Assembly: GCF_024166365.1 (NCBI RefSeq)
Contig: NC_064827.1
Location: 54,836,635 to 54,900,634, forward strand
Source: Elephas maximus indicus
Taxonomy: Eukaryota; Chordata; Mammalia; Proboscidea; Elephantidae
Length of the DNA: 64,000 bases
Direction: 5' to 3'
Positions 56,190 to 64,000 of this stretch are shown one piece after another (positions within the stretch are counted from its first letter, which is position 1; each line of letters begins with the position of its first letter). The notes below the pieces were generated by a model. The model saw only the letters and a list, made by a program, of their open reading frames with translations. It searched no databases and was not told where the DNA came from. The translations under genes and the position numbers were made by a program.

Positions 56190-56850
56190 TCCCTGGGTAT
56201 AGAATTCTGGGTTGACAGGGTTTTTTTTCAGTTTTTATTTTTTCCTTTTAGCATTTTTAAGATATAATTTCATTGTTTTCTGCTTTACATAGTTTCTGAA
56301 AAGAAGTCTGCTATAATCTTTGTTTCTATGTATGGGATGTGTGTGTCCTCTCCCCCCCACTTGACTGCCTTCAAGATAGTCTTTTTATCTCTGGTTTTCC
56401 ACAGTTTGAATGTTATATGTGTAGTTCAAATATATTGTGTGTGTGTGTGTGAGTGTGTATAGTATTTATCCTACTTGGAATTCTCTGAGCTTCTTAGATC
56501 TGAGCTTTGATTTCTTTTATTATTTTGGGGAAATTCTCAGTCATTATTTCTTTTTAATATTTCTTCTGCCCCATTCTTTTTTCTTCTTCTGAGTCTCCAA
56601 GTAAATGGATGTTAGACCATTTGCAATTCTTCTGCAGCTCTCAGATGCTCTGTTTGGGTTTTCATTTTTACCTTTTTTTGCTTGTGCTTCAGTATGAGTA
56701 ATTTCTATTTATTATTAAGTTTATTGTTTCTTTCCTTGGCTTTGTGGAGTCAGTTGATGAACCTGTCAAAGGCATTCTTTGTCTCTGTTAACATGTTTAA
56801 AAAATTTTTTTTTCTATTTAGCATTTCCATTTAACTTTTTCTCATAGTTT
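56190..56850 (-). mobile_element. Ancient L1-like remnant with a (TG)n microsatellite
   Basis: gaaaagaagtctgctataat, cctacttggaattctctgag, cttcttagatctgagctttg and ctcagtcattatttcttttt resemble old L1 antisense text. A (TG)n run lies at about 56437-56459. Confidence 0.6.
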
Positions 56851-56899
56851 GTATCTTTCTGCTAGAGTTTGAAGACTTAAGTTTCAGATATGGATTTTC

Positions 56900-57020
56900 C
56901 ACTTTTTTTCTCTGAACCTTGGTTTCCTCTTTTACAAAACAGAAAGAAAGGTAGGGAATACATAATAATAACGAAATTGTTTTGAGGATTTAATGAGGTC
57001 ATGGATAGAATGTATGCCCT
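56900..57020 (+). mobile_element. MIR-type fragment
   Basis: tgaaccttggtttcctcttt, tacaaaacagaaagaa, tgttttgaggatttaatgag. MIR 3' half. Confidence 0.6.
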
Positions 57021-57519
57021 TGGACAAGTTTCTTCCCCATTTCTTTGGATTTTAGTCACTTTCATTAAGGTTTTGGACTATATATGATTGTTTTTGGTCT
57101 TGTTTAATTCCTAAGTTGTAAGGTTTTGTGACAGGGAAGGGACTTAATGTTTATTGACAGCCTTTATTAATCACATGTAGAATCAGAGAAAGTGAAAAAA
57201 TTACATTTAAAAAGTGCTTATGCTAGACTTTTTACTTTTGCCAATTTTATGTGGATTTTAATTGGAAGAAACAGACAGCCTTAAATTTAATTGCCACTTG
57301 GTTAAATCTGTTAAAAGTATCATTAAAATTATTCAGCTGTTGGGTTTCTTGAGTCACTTGACCAATTTCATGGCTCATAATACGTCTCACTCTCTTTCTC
57401 TGTATCTATAGGATTTTAAATTATTGGATTGGCTCCAAAAATTTGCAATGTGAGGAGAAACTAATGGAGGTTTTGGCTGTTTCCTGACTAGTGCAAATGA
57501 ATAATATTTTCACTGGACT

Positions 57520-57715
57520 TTACTTTGAAGTCACAAACTTGGATTCAAATCCTAATTGTATGGCTTTGAAACCTTGGGCTGATTATTTAACTCTTGAGTC
57601 TGAGTTTCCTTATCTGTGAAATAAGGATGATACCTACATAAGAGAGTGTTTTGAAGATAGAAGACATAATGTATGTAAAGCTTTGGATATGGTTAATAGT
57701 AACCAATAACTGATA
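57520..57715 (+). mobile_element. MIR-type ancient SINE
   Basis: cttggattcaaatcctaatt, ctttgaaaccttgggctgat, gtctgagtttccttatctgt, gaaataaggatgatacctac. Clear MIR. Confidence 0.8.
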
Positions 57716-57856
57716 GCATAAGAAATAGTAGCTAAAATAGAATATGTCACCATTAAGTCAAATTTTCAGTAAGAATAAGAGGAAAGGTGAGCTTAATATT
57801 CTTTTTATCCCTATTAATGTAAAAGTCCACCTGGTAGAAGGATCTTCTAAGAACAA

Positions 57857-57891
57857 CCAAAACTACTGCCATCGAGTTGATTCTGACTCAT
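57857..57891 (-). mobile_element. 35-bp AfroSINE/RTE-tail micro-insertion
   Basis: ccaaaactactgccatcgag then ttgattctgactcat is only the terminal hairpin motif. agaacaa flanks it at 57850-57856 and 57892-57898, consistent with a 7-bp TSD. Confidence 0.7.
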
Positions 57892-57944
57892 AGAACAAGG
57901 AGAGGGTTAATTGAAAAGTGAGTATTGATGAATAAATAACCAAG

Positions 57945-58105
57945 AAGTGAATGCTTACTATGTGCCAGATGTTCACACTTCATTCATCCTCAAAACAACC
58001 TTATGATATAAGCATTATTATTATCCCTACTTAATAGATGAGAACAATGATTTTTACAAAGGCTAAGTAACTTAGCAAGTACCATACTTATTGAAACCAG
58101 AATTC
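57945..58105 (-). mobile_element. MIR-type ancient SINE
   Basis: gcttactatgtgccagatgt, cctcaaaacaaccttatgat, ctacttaatagatgagaaca, gctaagtaacttagcaagta. Antisense MIR order. Confidence 0.7.
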
Positions 58106-58109
58106 AAAG

Positions 58110-60250
58110 ATTGAGTCTTGGAGGATTTGCTCTTTCAAAAAAAGTTGACTCTGTGTGACCTTGGCATTGTTGTGTCTTCTGCCTCAGGTTAGGTTTGCCT
58201 GCCCCACTCCCTCTTTTGTCTCCAGATTCAGCTCCAGCTCTGTTGCCCCTTGTCTGGGAAGCTTTCCTTTTTCTGAATGAGGTTGATCACCCCCTCTCCT
58301 GTGCTCTCCTTCTCTAGTTTGTATTCTTTCACTGTTTTTTATATGTAACTCCCACTCCCTCCCCACTTCTCTTCCATCCTCAATGAGAGGTTTTCTATGT
58401 ATTTGGCACAGAAGTGGCCCACAGTAAGTTGAATTGTTGAGGTGTTGAATATTTGTGTTTTTCTAGATTTACAAGAGTAAAATCTCTCTTCCTTTTTTGG
58501 TCTGAGGAAAAACACTAAGAAAATAGCTGTGGATTTAAAAAAAAAAAAACTTTGCTCAATCTACCTGATTCATGCTCTCTCCCTCTGAGTTTCCTCATCT
58601 GTGAAACTTTCCCTCTCCCCTAAAACATACAGTTTACTAAAACAAACAAATACAGTATTTTGAAGTAGTTGTTGCTGTCTAAGTTACCATAGAGTAGATG
58701 TAATGAATTCAAAGAAGTATCCAAATTCTATGTTTGTAATTTTACCACAATGGGTGTTATTCAAGACTAAAATTATTTACTACAAAGAAACATTCTTTAT
58801 TCATACTATGAACAACTGTCTTCCAAAATAGAGACTACAATATAGGCATTTTTATTTGAACAACACAGGGAGTAATGTCAAATAAATTTTGCAGGTCTTT
58901 TTCTTGTCATTATTAAACATTTTTACAAAACTGCATTCCTGATCATATATTTTTAGAGTTTGAAGGAACCTGAGAGATCCACTCTAACTCCTTCCTGCTG
59001 CCCAGAGAGATGAAGTAATTTATCTAAAATCATGTAGTTAACCAATGACAGAGTCAGAGAGAGAGCTGAGTCCTTTATCCATTACGCCATAGTGCTACAT
59101 TCCTTTGGAAAAGACTGCCTACTCACTCTTGATTTTTAATGCTAGTTAGGGTCTTGGGGTAGGTTTCTTTCCATGACTAAGTAGTGCTCTTTTGTTTTCT
59201 TGTGTGGGTGTGTGGGAGCTTGCTACCAAGGGTGGTAGTTTTTTTGTGGTAACGATTGAACTGTGATGCTCTAAGGAAAAAGCTATTTGTCTGGTTAACA
59301 CTTTAGAGGTCAAGAAGAAATGGTTATGGCTCAAACTTGCTGCTATCAGTGCTGACAAGCACACATTTTAAAACTGAGTTTTTTAACCTGGGTTCATTGA
59401 TAAATTCCTTAAACTTTCATGAGAATTATGTGAATATTTGCCTACCCTCCAAGGAGAGAATCGCTAGCTTTCTTTAGGTTATCAAAGGGTATGTGATTAT
59501 AACCATTGTTTTAGAGCGGAAACTAAGCAAACCTTATTGGCACTCTAAATAATAATTATACTAGTGACTTCCCTTACCTCCAGCCCCCCCCCCCAGCCCA
59601 TTTGCGCTCTCTCTTACGGACAAGCCCTCCCCACATAGCTTCCTGGATCTTGTCATGGAAGTCCCTGGAAGCCCAAACTTTCTTGTTGCAGGAACATTTT
59701 CCAAAAGCTTTCGCAAGGCTACCCAAAGCTCTGAAAGTTGTCCACTCCCTGCCTTCTCTTCCCTTTTCTGTTTACCCTTTCCAAGCAAGTGTGAGACTTG
59801 AAGACTTTTTTTTTTTTTTTTAGAAAGCTCAGAAGTATTATTTCAGTTACATTCTAGTTAAAAGGACTTTGTGAGCTGATCTAGGAACCTAAGACTTGCA
59901 ATAAGAAAAAAAAAATGCAACTGTAATTCCAATCAATACTTTGCAAATTAACTTTTAGAATGACTTTTGTTCATTAGGGAATCTGTGTTTGATCTGGAAA
60001 CTCTTTAACACTTTCCAGGAATAGAATGAAAATCTATGGATGGTGGTTTAGGAGTTGCCCAGATCTGTAAAGTGTTTCAATTGATTTTTTTCCTTCTTGA
60101 ATTTTATTTGACTTAGAAGGATCTGCCCTGAGATAAGAATTCATTTTAATGGGCCTCCTTCCTTAGAAGAGACATAAAGCATGTTCTAAATGTTTAAGTC
60201 TTGTGTTGTGACACGCAAAGAAAAATCTAGGACTAAGAATGAAGCTGGGA
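58110..60250. other. Intron sequence, mostly unannotated
   Basis: An ancient-SINE-like stretch (gaaggaacctgagagatcca ... cccagagagatgaagtaatt) lies at about 58960-59095. A C run is at 59585-59594 and a T run at 59806-59821. No other feature recognised. Confidence 0.35.
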
Positions 60251-60254
60251 GACT

Positions 60255-60418
60255 TTTTTTCATTCGTTTATTCATTTAAAAAAAACATTTACTGAGTACA
60301 TATCATGAACCCTGACATATCACCTTAGATGCTGGGAAGTGAAACGTGGTCTCTTCCCTTGAGTAGCTTACGATCTGCTGAAGACACAGGTTAATGAATA
60401 AAACTAACAATTCAGCAA
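60255..60418 (-). mobile_element. L2 3' end, first part
   Basis: ttcgtttattcatttaaaaa, acatttactgagtacatatc, tcttcccttgagtagcttac. Continues at 60649-60830 beyond the nested SINE. Confidence 0.65.
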
Positions 60419-60430
60419 GCAAAATACTCT

Positions 60431-60637
60431 TAACACCAAAACCAAACCCGTTGCCATCTCAATTCTCATAGTTACTCTAAAGGTCAGAGTAGAACTATCT
60501 CGTAAGGTTTCTAAGGCAATAATCTTTACAGAAGCAGACTGCCACATCTTTCTCCCTCAGAGCTGCTGGTGGGTTCCTACTGCCATCCTTTCTGTTAGCA
60601 GCTGAGCGCTTTAGCCACTGAGCCACCACGCCTTCTT
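60431..60637 (-). mobile_element. AfroSINE, long form, with perfect TSD
   Basis: accaaacccgttgccatctc, acagaagcagactgccacat, gctgctggtgggttcctact, ttagcagctgagcgctttag. The perfect 11-bp repeat caaaatactct at 60420-60430 and 60638-60648. It ends 270 bases upstream of exon 2. Confidence 0.92.
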
Positions 60638-60648
60638 CAAAATACTCT

Positions 60649-60830
60649 CTAATAGAGGTACCAGAAGAATATTGAAATTAGTACTACACCTGGCCAGGAA
60701 GAGGGGTAGGAGTGGGGTCAATGGAGTGTTGGTCAGAGGAGTTAGGATAAAATTCATAGAAAAGGTGATGTTTGAGTTGGGTCTTGAAGGTTCGGTAGAA
60801 ACTTGTCGGGGAAAGAAGGAACTTAGTTAG
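60649..60830 (-). mobile_element. L2, second part
   Basis: aaaggtgatgtttgagttgg then gtcttgaaggttcggtagaa is the next L2 block in order. Confidence 0.6.
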
Positions 60831-60907
60831 GCATAAATGGTATGTTTATGCCTTCCTGATTGTAACTAAATATCTACCACTCTCTTTTATTTTGTATTTT
60901 CAATTAG

Positions 60908-60997
60908 AGCTCCAAACGTGAATGGAAGCCTCTGGAGGACCGTAGCTGCACAGACATACCATGGCTGCTGCTCTTCATTCTGTTCTGCATTGGGATG
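60908..60997 (+). CDS. SLC44A1: SLC44A1 coding exon 2
   Basis: Thirty codons in phase 0, starting [20 protein letters not shown] and ending with the hydrophobic run [10 protein letters not shown]. The acceptor is tttgtattttcaattag|agc and the donor is atg|gtaagg. The residues match the human CTL1 sequence I know for this part. [17 protein letters not shown] is the family's conserved cytoplasmic segment, and [14 protein letters not shown] begins transmembrane segment 1 of about ten. With exon 1 this gives residues 1-41. The frame, both splice sites and protein identity agree, so the call is secure although only ~6% of the ~650-residue protein is in the window. Confidence 0.96.
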
Positions 60998-61754
60998 GTA
61001 AGGAAACTCTCACAGGTGACTGGAACGTGAACTTCACGGGCATGGTGGGGAGTAGGTCTAAAAAGGGAGGTTTTTTTTTTTTTAAACCCCTCCTGTATTG
61101 CTGAGGATGACATTGAGGCAAGTTATGTTCCTTTCCATACCATTCAGTGGTAATTGGTATCCCCTCATTTTTTTTTTTTTTTTTTCCTGCATGAAAACTG
61201 AGACTAAAATTAAGGAGCCATTGGGAATCTGTCTCATTTGGCAGATCATTCCAGAAATCCAGATGATTTGACGTAAGTTTCTCTAAACTGAGGTCTTGAA
61301 GGGGTGACGAGCAGAACACCAGCCAGGGAGTTGAGAATCCTGAGTACTTACCCAGCCCCGTCACACAGACTTGATGGGTGACTTTGGGCCAGTCAGTTCT
61401 CTCAGGACTTGGTGTTCTGTGGATACAAGTAGGAATTTTTTTTTTTCTTTTAAAAGTAGAACATTTTGCTGGATGATTTCCTATAGCTTCCAGTTCGGAC
61501 ATTTTTAAGTTCTTCCTAGATGGGTGGCTGGTTGCTCACTCCTTCTTCCTCCTTCTGCCCATACTAGGCCTCTGGTGCCTACTGTGCTGACTACGATGAG
61601 TGGCGTCTCTCAGTCAGAGATCCATTTCCAAGTGGGGCACAGGGGGTGGAGGAGCAGAGTCTGGTGCCCTGCGGGAGTTTCTAACATAGACTTCAGTGGT
61701 TTTAGAGTCATTGCTGGTGCTCTGGGCTGGAAAAAAGATACCAAATGACTGTTT

Positions 61755-61960
61755 TAGAACTAGCTGGTGTTTAGAGCTAGAAAGGACCTTGGAAATCCTC
61801 ATCTGGTCCATCACTCTCATTTTACAGGTTAAAAACATCAGACCCAGAGATAATAAGAGCCATCCCAAGGCCATACTCCTAGTTGATGGCAGAGCTGGGA
61901 ACAGAGCCCAGGTCTCTTAACTTCCAAGCCAATGTTCTTTTCTACCACCTCATTTCCTCT
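61755..61960 (-). mobile_element. Ancient MIR-like SINE
   Basis: gctagaaaggaccttggaaa, tctcattttacaggttaaaa, cagagataataagagccatc, gatggcagagctgggaacag, agcccaggtctcttaacttc keep the order of an ancient core-SINE. Confidence 0.65.
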
Positions 61961-63616
61961 CCCTCAAGGCAACTCTACAAATACTGTATTGCTCTCTCTT
62001 TCTTAGTCTTCTGCAACTCAAAATGCAATTATGCTGCCTCAGGCAGCCTTTTTTTCACTCATGTGTGAGTGTTTCTAAGCCTGTTCTTTCCCGTGCATCT
62101 TATGGAAGTTGTTTAAGAAATTCTTATTCTGTGTCTTCCTGAAACTGCCTACTTCCCAAGTTCCATTTTCAAATCACAGACCCACCCTAATCGTGGCGAA
62201 TAGACATATTGTAGACACTAGTCTTGCCCTTGAACAAAGAAAAGGAAAGCAGTAAATTTTAACAAAGAGGCATGTTAAGTTCAGTAAAATAATGTGTGTT
62301 AGTTTTCAAGATAAAAGCTAGCTCAGTTTCACCAAATTTAAAGTTTTTAGAAAACATCAGAATGCCCATTTTCTAGCTTTGGATTTATATTGTTCAAGAG
62401 TCTCCTTAGTTTAATGGACTAGCAACTGAACTGCAGCATACACAAACATGCATGCGAAGTGTGGAAAAGTTTCTTCGCCAACAGAATTAGTCCATAACTT
62501 TTTTCTCCCCCTGAATTTAACCCCGGGACAAATAGTAGCTGACCTTTCAAAGTTATGTGTATAAAAATGTATACTATGCCACCTGAGGTGCTTTTGATTT
62601 TCTGTGCTCAAATAGCTCAGGAAAGTGCAGTCATTAATGTTAATAGGCTGAATTGGGAGTGACTTGAGAATAAGGAGTTGTTTGTTTACTGAAATGTTTG
62701 AATGCAGTGGTAATTAATATAATGTTGATTTCAGCGTGATGGTAATTAAGACCCACTGTGTGTACTTTTAAATGCAGGCATAGCGTTATTTGTTTTGGAA
62801 TGATTCTTTCAATGCATTCATGGAATTGAGCTGTCATCAAATTTTGCCATGTGGAAACTGAGGAAAGCTCAAAGTTCTGTTGCCCACCATAGTGGCACAA
62901 CTGTAGTTCTGAGTTTTTTTTTCTTCTTAGTATTTGTTCCCTTAGATTTCATTCTATAGTCCTTATAAGAGAAACGTTCAACAAACATTTGCTGAGCATT
63001 AATGTATACTCGATGTTTTCGTATATGAATTTATCTCATTCAGCTCTTCCACTTTTCTGATGAGATAGATTTTATCTTCAGTTTACAGATGAGGCATGTT
63101 GTTGTTAGTAAGTAGCAAAGATAGATTTGAACCAGAACTTTCTGGTTATGTTTTTTCACCTAGTATTCACAGCTACCTGCTTCTCTTGCAAGTTATTTCT
63201 CAGTCATCTTGCAGCCTGATGTTAAAACCGTACCTTTATTCTTCTGTCCTTACCTGCATTTCTTTGCTTGCTCCTTGATATTTATAGTTTAACTTGAATA
63301 TTTTAAGTTCTTGTCCTTTTCCACTTACCTTTATCAATAAGTCTTTTTATTTACACATGTTCACTTCTTCATAAATGTTTGTACTTCCCTTTTCATTTCT
63401 TTCCTTGGTCACAAGGCTTTTCCATGTTTGAATTGTCTAGAACTTAGAGTACTTTTCAAAGTAAATTGCTACCAGACTTTTTGAGAGCTGTCATGTTCCA
63501 CATTTGAACTTGGATCACTATTTTGAATTTATTAGACATCTGCTTACCCTTCTCTAAAAAAATTGCACACATAGCATTGCATTTCTGAATTTCTATTTTT
63601 CATTAAGGTAGTAAAC

Positions 63617-63750
63617 AACTGGTTCTCAACTCTGGCTGCACATTAGAATAGCCTGTGATCTTTAAAAAATACTTATGCTTTGGCACCAACTCAGAGACTC
63701 TGATTTGATCTCTGTGATTCTGATGTTCAGCCAGGTTTGAGACCCACCGT
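63617..63750. mobile_element. MER5A-type hAT element
   Basis: aactggttctcaactctggc, tgcacattagaatagcctgt, cagagactctgatttgatct and ccaggtttgagacccac. Short inverted ends (ggttctcaac / gtttgagacc). Confidence 0.75.
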
Positions 63751-63779
63751 TTTAGGTGTTTATAAAACACCAAAGAGTT

Positions 63780-64000
63780 TTGAGCAAAATGTCATATGGC
63801 TGGGTTTAGAAGGATGACCCTGGTAGCCAGTGTGAAAGATGGCTTGGAAGGAGGAAGAGATTTCATGTAGAGAGACAGCTTAGGAAGCTAATGTGCCTGA
63901 AATAAGGTAGTGGTAAAGGAGAGGAGGAGAGAGATTGAAGAGGCAAGATCAGTAGCATTTGGTATCATTGATAGTGGAGGCAAGTGAGAGACAGATTATG
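63780..64000 (-). mobile_element. L2-like remnant, cut by window edge
   Basis: ttttgagcaaaatgtcatat, aggatgaccctggtagccag, cttaggaagctaatg resemble the antisense L2 block also seen at 37084-37435. Confidence 0.5.

Larger units (their letters stand above)
2052..60907 (+). other. SLC44A1: SLC44A1 intron 1
   Basis: GT at 2052-2053 (gtgagg) and AG at 60906-60907 bound a phase-0 intron of 58,856 bases. The acceptor is preceded by a pyrimidine-rich stretch at about 60880-60905, with a possible branch adenine in the tgtaactaaa stretch at 60861-60870. I saw no convincing extra exon inside. The contents are the transposable elements listed separately. Confidence 0.88.
60998..64000 (+). other. SLC44A1: SLC44A1 intron 2 (start only)
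   Basis: Begins with a consensus donor (gtaagg) and runs past the window edge. Poly-T runs lie at about 61071-61083 and 61168-61186. Repeats are listed separately; no exon 3 was seen before 64000. Confidence 0.9.

Noticed and set aside
58660-58700. Possible degraded RTE tail (gttgttgctgtctaagttac)
   Set aside because: Too short and diverged; no direct repeats found.
1-64000. CRISPR array, operon, prophage or similar prokaryotic system
   Set aside because: The repeats are dispersed and diverged SINE/LINE copies, not equal-spaced. Gene structure and splice sites are vertebrate.

Overview
This is mammalian nuclear DNA from an afrotherian, most likely an elephant or close relative. The main clue is more than twenty insertions of the tRNA-derived AfroSINE family, together with its partner LINE, an RTE element, and L1 3' ends of types I associate with elephants. 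There is no bacterial, viral or CRISPR content. Base composition is AT-rich except for one CpG island near 1.5-2.4 kb.

One gene is present, on the + strand: the 5' end of SLC44A1 (choline transporter-like protein 1, CTL1). A CpG-island promoter at about 1480-2371 covers exon 1, whose coding part is 2019-2051 (11 codons). A 58,856-base intron follows (2052-60907). Exon 2 is 60908-60997 (30 codons) and reads straight on in frame. Intron 2 runs off the right edge. The two exons encode the cytoplasmic N-terminus, which has a possible acylation motif (MGCCSS), and the first membrane segment. The other exons lie outside the window.

The rest is intron filled with layered transposable elements. The oldest are L2, MIR, hAT-type MER5A and a Tigger relic. 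Next come L1M pieces and LTR-like elements. The youngest are afrotherian L1 3' ends, RTE and AfroSINEs. The most informative block is 12304-15677, a full-length but dead RTE on the - strand with a perfect 11-bp target-site duplication (TSD) and an AfroSINE nested in its reverse transcriptase. Other RTE pieces lie at 11792-12282, 24.4-25.1 kb, 49.3-50.8 kb and 52.6 kb. The SINEs here take three forms: a short AfroSINE, a longer one, and a tRNA-Gly-headed one. All share the RTE 3' tail, and the two longer forms also carry a piece of the RTE 5' region, so the window documents a SINE-LINE partnership.

The unusual structural observations are: a SINE-head/RTE chimera bounded by its own TSD; a 176-bp copy of downstream intron sequence lodged in an RTE fragment; a second local duplication of 52 bp; and several very short (35-62 bp) retroposed tails with TSDs. 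I found no unknown gene system. All coordinates of repeats are by eye, and boundaries without a TSD may be off by tens of bases.
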